A program made the position numbers and the translations under genes. The notes beneath the pieces were generated by a model, which searched no databases, was not told the origin of the DNA, and was given only the letters and a program-made list of their open reading frames with translations. Of a DNA stretch of 64,000 nucleotides, positions 9,355-17,857 are shown in pieces. The stretch is from Corynebacterium glaucum. Lineage in GTDB: Bacteria > Actinomycetota > Actinomycetes > Mycobacteriales > Mycobacteriaceae. The first letter of the stretch is position 1; every line of letters begins with the position of its first letter. The DNA lies in assembly GCF_030408855.1 (NCBI RefSeq), contig NZ_CP047358.1:1922001-1986000 (forward strand). The letters run 5' to 3'.

Positions 9355-9963
9355 TTAGAACCGAAGCCCCCGCACAGCAGTGGCGAGGGTGACCTCGAGC
9401 AGCTCCCGTTTGCGCTGCTCGGGAGCATCCCGCAGCGCACCCGAGGTGCACAACACTGAGATGCCGTGCACGGCCGACCACAGCGCGACGCCGGCACTGA
9501 ACTGCGCCTCCTCATCGGCGGCTGCGAACCCCGCTCCTTCAATCTCACCGACGAGCTCCAGCAACTGCGCAAACGGGTTGTCGTTCGCGTCGGCTCCCTC
9601 CGGTATTTCGAATCCGCTGGCAAGGCACCGAAATAGCATCCGTTGGTTTAGCGCAAACTCGAAGTAGCCACGGCCGGCGGCGATCACTCGTTCGGTCGCC
9701 GGAGCATCGGAAGGTAGTTGCGACACCGCATCGTGCATCGCTTGCCCAAGTGCGTCGCCCGCGGCATCGCGGACTGCGTCCAGCAGCGATTCTTGCCCCG
9801 GAAAGTGCCGGTATGCGGCTGACGGCGAAACACCGGCGCGTCGTGCGATCTCTCTCAAACCCACTGCCTCGGGCCCGCCCTCGGCGGCTAGCTCCACGCC
9901 GATTCGGATCATCTCTTCGCGCAAGTTGCCGTGGTGATACGGCTTGGTGTTGACAGTGTTCAC
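9355..9963 (-). CDS. TetR-family transcriptional regulator
   Basis: About 202 residues. The N-terminal helix-turn-helix (GLREIARRAGVSPSAAYRHFPGQESLLDAV) is of TetR type with a C-terminal ligand/dimer domain ending in a WSAVHGI segment. I chose the GTG at 9963 because it lies 7 bases after a TATACT -10 element on this strand (9975-9970), which would make a leaderless mRNA. It probably represses the divergent membrane gene pair at 10060-10976 and itself through the inverted repeat at 9983-10009. Confidence 0.82.
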   Translation of the reverse strand: MNTVNTKPYHHGNLREEMIRIGVELAAEGGPEAVGLREIARRAGVSPSAAYRHFPGQESLLDAVRDAAGDALGQAMHDAVSQLPSDAPATERVIAAGRGYFEFALNQRMLFRCLASGFEIPEGADANDNPFAQLLELVGEIEGAGFAAADEEAQFSAGVALWSAVHGISVLCTSGALRDAPEQRKRELLEVTLATAVRGLRF

Positions 9964-9977
9964 ACCGAAAGTATACT
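9950..9977. promoter_or_regulatory. Divergent promoters sharing a palindromic -10 box
   Basis: On the plus strand TTGACA (9950-9955) and TATACT (9972-9977) are separated by 16 bases, nearly ideal for a vegetative sigma factor, and point to the gene at 10060. The -10 sits in the palindrome AGTATACT (9970-9977), so TATACT also reads on the minus strand and is correctly spaced for a leaderless tetR transcript starting at 9963. Confidence 0.7.
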
Positions 9978-9982
9978 GAACT

Positions 9983-10009
9983 CGCCATGTAGACACCGTT
10001 CACATGGCG
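9983..10009. promoter_or_regulatory. Probable TetR operator (8-bp inverted repeat)
   Basis: CGCCATGT (9983-9990) and ACATGGCG (10002-10009) form a perfect inverted repeat with an 11-base spacer. It covers the expected transcription start of the plus-strand promoter, where a bound repressor would block initiation. Size and position fit a TetR dimer site. Confidence 0.6.
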
Positions 10010-10059
10010 TGTGCCACCACCGCCCCGTCTCTGTCCCTCCGTCCGATCGAGGAGCCCTC

Positions 10060-10497
10060 GTGGATTTACTACTGCTGTCTCTTTTGCTTGTGACCGGTTT
10101 CGTAGGCTGCGCGGAATTTGGATCGGTTGCCCTCGTCCACCCTGTGATTCGGCGCCTCCCCGTCGAATCCCAGGTGGTGATTGAGAAAGGCTTGCTGCGA
10201 ACCTTTGGGCTCGTGATGCCGCTAGGAATGACTGCCGCGGCGGTTCTTGCTGGCTTCGGTGCGTCCCGCTACGGCACCGTCTGGCTTGGAATCGCGGCCG
10301 GGGTGCTCACCATCGCGTTGTTAGTGACGGTCTTCGGCAACGTCCCGTTGAACTTCTGGACGGGCCGCATCCCGAACGGCGAGGTACCAGCCGACTTTCG
10401 CACCAAACGCCGACGGTGGGACGTATATCAAGCCGTACGCGGCTCGCTGCAGTTGCTCGGCTTCGTCCTGGTTTGCATCAGCACCGCCGCATCCTAA
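10060..10497 (+). CDS. DUF1772-like (anthrone oxygenase-like) membrane protein
   Basis: A 145-residue protein with four hydrophobic segments. The motif NVPLNFWTGRIP after the third helix and the overall layout resemble the DUF1772 family, which includes anthrone-oxygenase-like proteins but is mostly uncharacterised. The GTG at 10060 has GAGGAG eight to twelve bases upstream. It is the first gene after the divergent TetR promoter and is followed 44 bases later by another small membrane protein, so both probably form the regulated operon. The ligand and role cannot be read from the sequence. Confidence 0.7.
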   Translation: MDLLLLSLLLVTGFVGCAEFGSVALVHPVIRRLPVESQVVIEKGLLRTFGLVMPLGMTAAAVLAGFGASRYGTVWLGIAAGVLTIALLVTVFGNVPLNFWTGRIPNGEVPADFRTKRRRWDVYQAVRGSLQLLGFVLVCISTAAS

Positions 10498-10541
10498 GCC
10501 CGTAGATAGCCCCTCCCCGCCTTGACCACTTGGAGCCATTC

Positions 10542-10976
10542 ATGTTGACACTCACCCGCCCCTCCCGCACCGCCGCCGGTTCTCTGCTGCTTGCCATGCT
10601 CGGTATCGAGCTCGGCGGCAACTACATCCTCGACCTCGTCCAAGACAAAGCTCCTGCCACGGAGTTCCAACAGACTTTTGCTCGAGCCGGGCACGGCCAC
10701 GCGGGAGCGTTGGCGACGCTGGGGCTAGCCACCATCGTGCTCACGGATGCTGCAGGTCTCTCCGGCATCCGGGGACACATTGCGCGCTGGGCGGTACCCG
10801 TCTCTGCGGTGATCATGCCAGCAGGATTCTTCTTCTCCTCGGCCGGGCAAGGTGCCACCAAACCTAACGCGTTCTACCCACTGATCTACGTGGGGGCAGG
10901 CACACTTGCCACCGGGCTCGTGGTCCTCGGTGGCAGCTTGTTGTCGGAAAGCATCCGGGGCACGGGCTCGGTTTAG
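10542..10976 (+). CDS. Small four-helix membrane protein of unknown function
   Basis: A 144-residue protein with about four transmembrane helices (around residues 12-30, 55-75, 85-105 and 120-140). I do not recognise the family; the spacing and a conserved-looking HGHAGALATLG segment resemble small DoxX/DUF-type membrane proteins. The ATG at 10542 has TTGGAG at good distance. It follows the DUF1772-like gene and probably shares its TetR-controlled promoter. The end overlaps convergent holA by four bases. Confidence 0.6.
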   Translation: MLTLTRPSRTAAGSLLLAMLGIELGGNYILDLVQDKAPATEFQQTFARAGHGHAGALATLGLATIVLTDAAGLSGIRGHIARWAVPVSAVIMPAGFFFSSAGQGATKPNAFYPLIYVGAGTLATGLVVLGGSLLSESIRGTGSV

Positions 10977-11911
10977 GACGCCAGCTCCGCGATCTGGCGT
11001 ACTGCGTTCTCCACGGCGAACTCGATGTCGCCGCCTTGGCCTTTGACCTCTGCGTCAAGGTCGGCGACGATGATCACCGCCTCCGTAATGCTGGCGGGCG
11101 ACCATTGGCGCGCAACCTGCATGGTCTTCTTTGCCACATACGGGTGCATGCCCACCTGTTTCGCTAACTGGTCCGGGTTGCCGCGCACCCCGTGCAGCTT
11201 GGCCACGTCGCTCACCTTGCGTGCGAGCGCTGCCGCGATCGCCACCGGCGAAGTGCCCAGCTGCAGTGCTCGACGCGTCGACGCAAGCGCCCGGTCCGCG
11301 CGCCCCAGTATGGCCTGGTCCGCGATGTCGAAACCTGCGACTTCTGCGACTCCTGTGTAGTAGTCCCGCACCGCAGCAACGGTGATCTCGCCTTCCGTGT
11401 CCGCCACGAGCTGGCTCACAGCGGAGGCGAGTTCACGCAGTTCGGAACCCACGGACTCGAGCACCGCGGCGACCACGTCCGGCGTCGGTCGCGCTCCGTG
11501 GCGCTGGAATTCCTTGGCCACCCAGGCATGGCGGTCGCGTTCTTTCAGAGCATTGACCTGGTGCGTTTGAGCGATCTTTTGAAACTTTGGCACCATTTGC
11601 TTCTGTCGCCCCCCACCGGTGTGCTGGATGATCAGCGTCATTCCGGGAGCCGGGTCAACGCATGCCTGGAGCAGTGTTGCGGTGGGTTCCTTGCCTGCTA
11701 GCTCAGTGTTCTTGAGCACGAGGATGCGATCTTCGGCGAACAACGAGGGGCTGGTCGCCTGAGCGATCTCACCTTCCGTCACCTCGGAGGCACGAAGCGT
11801 AGCTACCTCCGCGTTCGGCCCGACATCGGCGATGATCTCTTTGGTGGCGCGCTCGGCGAGGAACTCGTCGTCGCCCAGCACAAGGTGGACGGGGTTGTGC
11901 ATGCGCTTCAT
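10973..11911 (-). CDS. holA: DNA polymerase III delta subunit
   Basis: A 312-residue clamp-loader delta subunit. The beginning NPVHLVLGDDEFLAERA is the usual HolA start, followed by a degenerate AAA+ fold and the C-terminal helical collar (LHGVRGNPDQLAKQVGMHPYVAKK). It opens the beta clamp as part of the clamp loader. It lies one base downstream of comEC, the same order as in mycobacteria. An ATG three codons later is an equal candidate start. Confidence 0.93.
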   Translation of the reverse strand: MKRMHNPVHLVLGDDEFLAERATKEIIADVGPNAEVATLRASEVTEGEIAQATSPSLFAEDRILVLKNTELAGKEPTATLLQACVDPAPGMTLIIQHTGGGRQKQMVPKFQKIAQTHQVNALKERDRHAWVAKEFQRHGARPTPDVVAAVLESVGSELRELASAVSQLVADTEGEITVAAVRDYYTGVAEVAGFDIADQAILGRADRALASTRRALQLGTSPVAIAAALARKVSDVAKLHGVRGNPDQLAKQVGMHPYVAKKTMQVARQWSPASITEAVIIVADLDAEVKGQGGDIEFAVENAVRQIAELAS

Positions 11912-11912
11912 T

Positions 11913-13529
11913 CTATGGCTCCCGCGTGCCGTCAGCGCGCAGGGTCACTGGCCCATCGCGGTTTGGATAGATCACCGGAACGCCCTGCGGCGTCATCGCG
12001 GGTCGCTTCGTGGGCGGCCCGGATTCGAGGACCACTACGAGCTGAGTACCGGGGGGCACCGGCTCGATACCTGTCTTCGACGCGACCACGTGCGCACGTA
12101 GCGTCGATTGATCGACGACGGGCGCCTGCGGCGCGAGAGACGGCACCACCATTATGACGGCGGTCAGAGCAAGTGTGAGCCTGGTTCGCTTTGCGACGAT
12201 CCCCGCAACCACCCACCCATACAGCACCAGCGCGGTCAACGGTGCCGCCGGCATTGTAGCGACCGGCAATCCTGCACCGACCTTGGCCACCGTATGCACC
12301 CACCACGCCATGGGTTCGATGCACCACAACAATGGCACCTCAAGCCCGCCCGGTAGCAGGCTAAGTACGACTGCGACGAGCCCCAAGATGGTTATCGGTG
12401 CGACCACCGGGGCGACGAGGACGTTGGCGGCGACCGAGACAAGCGAGACACGTCCGGCCATGAGCGCGACAATGGGCATGGTGACCACGTCTGCGGCGAT
12501 CGCTACCGCCAGTGCACGCACCAGGATGTCCGGCCAGCCGGTAACCGCGAGCGCGGTGTACAGCAACGGACTCAAAGCAACGATCCCGGCGGTTGCGACG
12601 ACAGACAGTGCGAACCCGTAACGCACTGCGAGATCGGTGTCCGCGAGCACCAGCCCTATGACGGATAAGCACAACGCGTGAAGTGGCTCCGCGCGGGTGG
12701 ATGCCACCACAGCCACCAGACCCACCAGCCCCGTCACAGAAGCGCGCAGCACGCTGGGTTCGGGACCAACTAATGCGGCGAAACTTAGCAGCGCCACCGC
12801 AGCGCCTGCCAGCCGGAGGTAAAGGTTCAATCTCAGCGCTGTAGCAAGGAGGACAGCCGCCGTGGTGACGATCGCTACGTTCGAGCCCGATACAGCCGAA
12901 AGGTGGCTCAGACCAGTATCGATGTAGGCCTGTTCCTCAGCCGCAGTCTGCGCAGTTGTGTCGCCAAGCACCATGCCAGGGATCAACCCGCGTGAGCTGG
13001 GTCCGACAGTGGCTTCGACAGATGCTCCAAAGATTGCCCGCACCCGCAGCGCAAGTGCAGCTAAACCGGTTGGTGGCGCTTCCAGCTCGAGGGTTCCGCT
13101 GAGCACATAGGGGTTCACGCCGACCCGGCCGGATTCTTGCAGCGTGCCGGATGCGGTAACCGTCGTGCCCGCAGCGATCCCATCAGGAACTGAGTCGCTG
13201 AATACTGCGAGCGTAGACGGATGTCCAGAAGGAGCAAGACGGGTGAGCCACGATCCGTTCTCCAACTGCTTAGGTTGCCCGCTCACTGTCGCCGTGATGG
13301 GTTGGGCGAAATCCCAACCCGCGGCGATATGGGTACGCACCGCAGCGACAATCGCCGACGCGAACCCAAGAGCGGAAATCAGTACAGCTTGCCCCCGCTC
13401 CCCTACGAGGAAGCAACCGCCAGCAACTAACGCCGCGCCGACCACCGCAACGCAAAGGCCCTGAGTGAGAACGGCGATTGCGGCGAACCACACCACCAGC
13501 GCGGCGGGGACGAGCCGCAGTTCGCTCAC
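11913..13529 (-). CDS. comEC: ComEC/Rec2 DNA-uptake channel protein, without the metallo-beta-lactamase domain
   Basis: A 538-residue polytopic membrane protein with the ComEC core: GMVLGDTTAQTAAEEQAYIDTGLSHL-type segment followed by SAVSGSNVAI, both hallmarks of the competence domain. ComEC carries single-stranded DNA across the membrane in transformable bacteria. The protein ends about 70 residues after the last helices and lacks the C-terminal metallo-beta-lactamase-like nuclease domain found in many ComEC proteins. The start overlaps the end of comEA by four bases, so the two are translationally coupled. Confidence 0.88.
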   Translation of the reverse strand: MSELRLVPAALVVWFAAIAVLTQGLCVAVVGAALVAGGCFLVGERGQAVLISALGFASAIVAAVRTHIAAGWDFAQPITATVSGQPKQLENGSWLTRLAPSGHPSTLAVFSDSVPDGIAAGTTVTASGTLQESGRVGVNPYVLSGTLELEAPPTGLAALALRVRAIFGASVEATVGPSSRGLIPGMVLGDTTAQTAAEEQAYIDTGLSHLSAVSGSNVAIVTTAAVLLATALRLNLYLRLAGAAVALLSFAALVGPEPSVLRASVTGLVGLVAVVASTRAEPLHALCLSVIGLVLADTDLAVRYGFALSVVATAGIVALSPLLYTALAVTGWPDILVRALAVAIAADVVTMPIVALMAGRVSLVSVAANVLVAPVVAPITILGLVAVVLSLLPGGLEVPLLWCIEPMAWWVHTVAKVGAGLPVATMPAAPLTALVLYGWVVAGIVAKRTRLTLALTAVIMVVPSLAPQAPVVDQSTLRAHVVASKTGIEPVPPGTQLVVVLESGPPTKRPAMTPQGVPVIYPNRDGPVTLRADGTREP

Positions 13530-14179
13530 AGCGCAACCTGGTCCTTGAGCGCCTCAAACTTCGCTGGTCCGATTCCTTTAACGTCCATGAGCGCTTCCAA
13601 CGTGGTGAATGGACCATTAGCCTCCCTGTGCGCGACGATAGCAGCGGCAGTGGCATCACCAATGCCCGGTAATGCGGTGAGTTCTGTGGCTGAAGCGGAG
13701 TTGATCGAAATTAATCCAGTTCCACCTGGAGAGCCTGGGGGCGCCGCGACCGGAGCCGCCTCGCCAATGGCGGTCACGTGGATCTGTTGCCCATCGACGA
13801 GTAGCTGCGCGTGATTGAGCGCGATGAGATCGGCGTGCGGGTGGGGCTGCGCGATGTTTAGCGCATCCGCAACGCGAGCGCCTTGGTTAAGTGTGACCAG
13901 CCCGGGGTTGGCCACCTCACCCACGACCGAGACGACGACCTGCTCGGGAGCGTGGGATTCCGTGGCGACAGTGTCCCAGGATGCGGCGTTGACGGTCGCG
14001 TCCGAAGCGTGGGTGAGCGACCACCCCGCCCATCCTCCGACGAGGGCGAGCGCCACCGCCGACGCAGCGAGGGCTTGTTTCGGCTCGACATGGAAACGAG
14101 GCGAGGGGTACTGAACGGGAAGGAGGTCCTCTTCCCCTGTTGGCCGGGTCAGTTCCTTGATGCGGTCGGTGGCGCTCAT
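13526..14179 (-). CDS. comEA: ComEA-family helix-hairpin-helix DNA-binding protein
   Basis: About 217 residues. One transmembrane segment (around residues 45-65), then a SLBB-like region (VVVSVVGEVANPGLVTL) and two C-terminal helix-hairpin-helix motifs (LTALPGIGDATAAAIVAHR and LMDVKGIGPAKFEAL). ComEA binds double-stranded DNA outside the membrane and hands it to ComEC. The ATG at 14179 was preferred over an open frame extending further upstream. With comEC and holA it forms a conserved actinobacterial cluster. Confidence 0.9.
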   Translation of the reverse strand: MSATDRIKELTRPTGEEDLLPVQYPSPRFHVEPKQALAASAVALALVGGWAGWSLTHASDATVNAASWDTVATESHAPEQVVVSVVGEVANPGLVTLNQGARVADALNIAQPHPHADLIALNHAQLLVDGQQIHVTAIGEAAPVAAPPGSPGGTGLISINSASATELTALPGIGDATAAAIVAHREANGPFTTLEALMDVKGIGPAKFEALKDQVAL

Positions 14180-14230
14180 AGCGCTCAGCCTACGATAGCA
14201 TCTAGCGAAATAAAAGAACCACAATCAAAA

Positions 14231-14262
14231 CTGTGGATAACCCGGATTTGGGCTATCCACAG
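14231..14262 (-). terminator. Terminator hairpin of the cutinase gene, containing DnaA-box-like arms
   Basis: CTGTGGATA (14231-14239) pairs with TATCCACAG (14254-14262), extended inward by CCC/GGG after one mismatch. Read on the minus strand it follows the cutinase stop by nine bases and is followed by TTTTGATT, a rho-independent terminator layout. The left arm on the minus strand is a perfect TTATCCACA DnaA box. Confidence 0.65.
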
Positions 14263-14270
14263 GAAACCAG

Positions 14271-15203
14271 CTAGCGGTAGCGCACTTGGTCAACGAAACG
14301 GCCGAATTCATCGGAGACTTGGTTGTCCCACTCCGACGGCCAGAGGAAGTAGCGGCCGTGGTTGCCGCCATTGAACTGCGAACCTTGCAGGGTCTGTACC
14401 GAAAGGTCACACACGCCGTCCAATGGTAGGCAGTAGTTCACGCGGTTCGGAGTACCGGCTGCGGTCTTGGTGTTGAACGGCAAGAAGCCGAGCGCGCCGC
14501 CCGCGCCGCCGCCTGCGACACCGACCGTGGTCGGGTCTTCCGGCGCGGTGTTCGGGTTGCCGAAGTAGACCACGCCAGCCAGCTGGCCACGGCGCGACAG
14601 CTCACGCTCGTGCTCCAGGAGAATCATCGCGCCCTGCGAGTAGCCGGTGAGAATGTAGCTAGGGCGGCAGCCGGTTGCAGCTTCGTAATCGTTGACCTGC
14701 TGCATCACGCCGATTCGGCCGAGCCGGACAGAGTCGCTGAACTCATTCGCTGCGCGTCGCGCGGTGCGCAGCGTAGGCACGGTGTATTCAAGCGCCAGCA
14801 GGAGGGCCTGGGCGGCGGTACTGGGGACGGATACGGCCGGCACGTCGTACTCCGGGTAGATCGCCGGGTAGTAGCTCGGCTCGAGGCCGAGCACCTCGAC
14901 ATCCTTCATCAACGAGACGCCACCGTGGGTGGCGCGGTAGCGGTTCTCCGCGTGGCGGAAAAACGCGCGCATGGTCTCACCCTCCCAGCCGTTGGATACC
15001 CAGGGAGCCTCTGTGGAGTAGCTGGTGCGGTGGATCTGACCATTCTGACCCGAGCCACGCGCAGCAATGACAGCGACAGAGGGGCATCGATGCTGGGCTT
15101 CAGCCTTCGGGGCTGCAAGGGCAGGAACCAGAATGGTGCCAACAAGCACAGCGATTGCGGCGATCAGCACAAGACGAGCACGCAGAGCAAGAGAAGTACG
15201 CAC
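14271..15203 (-). CDS. Secreted cutinase-family serine esterase
   Basis: A 310-residue exported alpha/beta hydrolase. A signal peptide covers residues 1 to about 37. The mature part starts near HRCPSVAVIAARGSGQ, typical of cutinase-like proteins, and the nucleophile elbow is GYSQG (Ser189). Paired cysteines (C40, C179) fit the cutinase disulfide. In mycolate-containing actinobacteria such enzymes hydrolyse lipid or polyester substrates, including trehalose mycolates; the substrate here is unknown. It stands alone between comEA and degV with its own terminator. Confidence 0.88.
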   Translation of the reverse strand: MRTSLALRARLVLIAAIAVLVGTILVPALAAPKAEAQHRCPSVAVIAARGSGQNGQIHRTSYSTEAPWVSNGWEGETMRAFFRHAENRYRATHGGVSLMKDVEVLGLEPSYYPAIYPEYDVPAVSVPSTAAQALLLALEYTVPTLRTARRAANEFSDSVRLGRIGVMQQVNDYEAATGCRPSYILTGYSQGAMILLEHERELSRRGQLAGVVYFGNPNTAPEDPTTVGVAGGGAGGALGFLPFNTKTAAGTPNRVNYCLPLDGVCDLSVQTLQGSQFNGGNHGRYFLWPSEWDNQVSDEFGRFVDQVRYR

Positions 15204-15244
15204 GCGAGCAGTGTACCGGCAACCGGCGAACTCGGCAGCGCGAA

Positions 15245-16039
15245 TTAGGACCCCTCAGCAGCGAAGACCACCGAAAGACCGACTGCACCGGGCCCGGCGT
15301 GCACCGCCAGGACGTCAACCAGCGGCTCTACGAGCACCTGTGATCCACGCGGAAGTACCTCATCGAGTGTGCTGGCGATCTGCTCAGCGGCACCATCGGA
15401 ATCCACGTGCTGAACCGCGGCAAACACCGGCTGGTCACCGGCACGCTCCATCACCAATTCTGCGAGCCGTGAGAATGCCTTCGTCTGGGTGCGGGTCTTC
15501 GCTGCAACCTCAAACTTGCCGGCATGCAACCGCAGAATGGGTTTTGTGGCAAGCAGTGTGGCAGACAAAGCGGTGCCCGTCGACAAGCGACCCGACTTGC
15601 GAAGTCCCTCGAGTTGCTGGAGGTAGACCCAGGTTTCGGACCGCTTGATTGTAGAAACGGCCATCGCTTCGCACTCGTCGAGCGACGCCCCCTCACGCGC
15701 AAGTGTCGCGGCAGCCATCGCGGCCGCACCGATCGCCATGCCTGCGGTGTCAGTGTCCACCACCCGCACGGTGTCAGGAAATACTGCAGATGCAGTGACG
15801 GCAGCTGACCAGGTGGATGACAGGGTCTTCGCTAGGTGCAATGCCACGACCCCGTCGTCGCCACCGCGTTCCAGCTGGCGCGCGTATGCGGCAGTGAGTT
15901 CAAGTGCGGTCAGCCCGGAGGTCGATACCTCACTCTCCGGTTCTTCCATGACGTGCATGTCCACGACGGTGATGCCGAGATCGTCGGCGATCTCTCGCGG
16001 CAAGCCGGCGGCCGAATCCACCACTACGCGTACAGTCAT
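15245..16039 (-). CDS. DegV-family fatty-acid-binding protein
   Basis: About 264 residues. The start VRVVVDSAAGLP corresponds to the DegV signature DSxxxLP, and the TSGLTALEL, TLSSTWSAA and GRLSTGTALSATLLATKPIL segments are characteristic. DegV proteins bind a fatty acid between two domains and, as FakB, present it to fatty acid kinase FakA in Firmicutes; no FakA is in view. The ATG at 16039 shares one base with the TAA of the preceding phosphatase gene (TAATG), showing coupling. Confidence 0.88.
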   Translation of the reverse strand: MTVRVVVDSAAGLPREIADDLGITVVDMHVMEEPESEVSTSGLTALELTAAYARQLERGGDDGVVALHLAKTLSSTWSAAVTASAVFPDTVRVVDTDTAGMAIGAAAMAAATLAREGASLDECEAMAVSTIKRSETWVYLQQLEGLRKSGRLSTGTALSATLLATKPILRLHAGKFEVAAKTRTQTKAFSRLAELVMERAGDQPVFAAVQHVDSDGAAEQIASTLDEVLPRGSQVLVEPLVDVLAVHAGPGAVGLSVVFAAEGS

Positions 16040-16713
16040 TACACGTTCAACCCCTGATTCCACGCTTCTAGGTACCACTGGACACCTTTCGGGTCGCCCA
16101 ACCCAGCCTCCTCAACACTGTGGCCCTCGCGGTAGCGCGGCATCGCCTGCAGGCGCGCCATGTTGGTGTTGGACAAGCTTTTGAGCAGCGGGTACTGGCC
16201 TTCGTCTAACCCGAGCAGGTTGGATGTGAGCGCAGAGATCGTGCCGCCGTGCGCCACGAGCAGCACCGCGGAACCATCCCAGCCGTCGTATGTGACCATG
16301 AGCTCATCGACAACGGGTCGTGCCCGGCGCGCAACGTCGAGGCGACTCTCGCCCGCCGGCGGCGCCCAACCGGCGTTGTTGCGCCAGTGCGCACGAATGC
16401 CAGCTGAAGCTTGGTCGACTTCCTCGTGGGTTTTGCCCTGCCAGTCCCCGAGGTGCGTCTCGCGCAGGCGCCGATCTTCAGTCAGCTCAAGCCCCAATAC
16501 CGCGGCGATGATTTCCGCTGTGCGCTTGGCGCGCACCAAGTCTGAGCTGATGATCCTGGACACCCCGAACTCCCGCATGAGCAACGCTGCGGCGCGCGCC
16601 TGCTCCACCCCTCGAGCAGAGAGTTCCGTATCAAGCTGGCCTTGCATCCTGCGGGTGGCGTTGTACTCCGTCTGACCGTGCCGCAGGAGAATGAGGCGTC
16701 GACTCTTTACCAT
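16039..16713 (-). CDS. gpgP: Histidine phosphatase, probable glucosyl-3-phosphoglycerate phosphatase
   Basis: A 224-residue histidine phosphatase with RHGQTEYN (catalytic His12), an ETHLGDWQGK segment and the second catalytic His in VAHGGTIS. The adjacent rsfS-nadD order matches M. tuberculosis Rv2419c-Rv2421c, where this gene is glucosyl-3-phosphoglycerate phosphatase, acting in methylglucose lipopolysaccharide precursor synthesis. Whether this organism makes that product is not shown here, so a general phosphoglycerate-mutase-like phosphatase remains possible. The start overlaps rsfS by seven bases. Confidence 0.85.
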   Translation of the reverse strand: MVKSRRLILLRHGQTEYNATRRMQGQLDTELSARGVEQARAAALLMREFGVSRIISSDLVRAKRTAEIIAAVLGLELTEDRRLRETHLGDWQGKTHEEVDQASAGIRAHWRNNAGWAPPAGESRLDVARRARPVVDELMVTYDGWDGSAVLLVAHGGTISALTSNLLGLDEGQYPLLKSLSNTNMARLQAMPRYREGHSVEEAGLGDPKGVQWYLEAWNQGLNV

Positions 16714-17177
16714 TCGTCGGCGTCGGGGCCTTCGCCCGCAAGCGGTAGGTCTTCGATGCGTTCTGCCTCGCGCGTCTGCTCCGCGTCATCAGAGAACGTG
16801 CCCGGGCGCTGGTACTCCGGCACACCCTCAACGGCAATCACCGGGCAGTCCGCGTACAGGCGATCCAGCCCGTAGAAGTCGCGCTCAGCGTCGCGCTGCA
16901 CGTGGACCACAAAGTTGCCGTAATCCAGTAGCACCCAGCGGTTCTCCCGGTTGCCTTCACGGCGCTTCGGCTCCGCGCCCGCGTCGGTAAGCTCCGCCTC
17001 GACTTCCTCGACGATGGAGGCGACCTGGCGCTCGTTGTCGGCGGAGGCGATGACAAAGATGTCAGTGATCGCCATGACGTTAGAAACGTCAATCACCGCG
17101 ATGTTGGTTGCTAGCTTCTCGTCGGCGGCCTTCGCTGCGATGGTTGCCTGGTCGATGGAGATCTGCGAAGCAGTCAA
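16707..17177 (-). CDS. rsfS: Ribosome silencing factor RsfS
   Basis: A 156-residue protein with the DUF143/Iojap core: ATNIAVIDVSNVMAITD, FVIASADNERQVASIVEEVE and the closing WVLLDYGNFVVHV. RsfS binds L14 on the 50S subunit and blocks subunit joining under nutrient limitation. The tail after the core (about 45 residues, acidic, ending GPDADEW) is longer than in E. coli RsfS and similar to actinobacterial versions. The gene is downstream of nadD and overlaps gpgP. Confidence 0.94.
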   Translation of the reverse strand: MTASQISIDQATIAAKAADEKLATNIAVIDVSNVMAITDIFVIASADNERQVASIVEEVEAELTDAGAEPKRREGNRENRWVLLDYGNFVVHVQRDAERDFYGLDRLYADCPVIAVEGVPEYQRPGTFSDDAEQTREAERIEDLPLAGEGPDADEW

Positions 17178-17245
17178 GAATTACGTCCTTTGGTGTCGCT
17201 GCTTGGGTAGCTGCTGTGGTTTAAGGGTTTAAGCACAGGTGCGGT

Positions 17246-17857
17246 TCATTGTCCCACATACAGCTCGTGTTTGGCGATGTACTGCACCACCCCATCCGGC
17301 ACCAGGTACCACACCGGATGCCCCTCAGCGGCGCGGCGCCGGCAGTCGGTCGAGGAGATCGCCATCGCGGGAATCTCCACCAAGTGCACTCGCTCCTGAA
17401 TATCCGCGGGCAGTCCGTCTTCGCTCAGCTCGTAGCCAGGACGCGTCACGCCGACGAACTGTGCCAGCTCGAACATCTGGCCCCAGTCGTGCCAGGACAT
17501 GATCGAGCTCAGCGCGTCCGCGCCAGTGATGAAGAACAGCTCCGCATCCGGATACTCCGCACGCAGGTCCCGCAGCGTATCGATGGTGTAGGTCGGCCCG
17601 CCGCGGTCAATGTCCACGCGCGAGACATTGAACATCGGGTTCGACGCGGTGGCAATCACCGTCATCAGATACCGGTCCTCTGCCGGGGAGATCTTCCTGT
17701 CCGCCTTCTGCCACGGCTGGCCGGTAGGCACGAAGAGCACCTCATCCAGCCCGAAGCGGTGCGCCGCCTCGCTCGCCGCAACCAGGTGGCCGTGGTGGAT
17801 GGGGTCGAAGGTGCCGCCCATCACACCGATGCGCCGCGCAGGTTTGGCAGCAGTCAT
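17246..17857 (-). CDS. nadD: Nicotinate-nucleotide adenylyltransferase
   Basis: A 203-residue enzyme that adenylates nicotinate mononucleotide in NAD synthesis. The nucleotidyltransferase motif [12 protein letters not shown] lies at residues 14-25 and ISSTDCRRR (ISSTxxR) near the C-terminus. The ATG overlaps the proA stop by four bases, so the two genes are coupled; rsfS follows after 68 bases. Confidence 0.96.
   Translation of the reverse strand: MTAAKPARRIGVMGGTFDPIHHGHLVAASEAAHRFGLDEVLFVPTGQPWQKADRKISPAEDRYLMTVIATASNPMFNVSRVDIDRGGPTYTIDTLRDLRAEYPDAELFFITGADALSSIMSWHDWGQMFELAQFVGVTRPGYELSEDGLPADIQERVHLVEIPAMAISSTDCRRRAAEGHPVWYLVPDGVVQYIAKHELYVGQ

Noticed and set aside
8942..9481. A longer version of the ankyrin gene starting at 9481.
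   Set aside because: The added 61 residues are Cys/Arg/His-rich and unlike a coding sequence, and overlap the downstream end of tetR; ATG 9298 gives a normal start.
14231..14262. The paired DnaA boxes considered as a replication origin.
   Set aside because: Only one perfect and one near-perfect box, no AT-rich unwinding region, and no dnaA/dnaN/rpmH nearby. Position and T-run fit a terminator.
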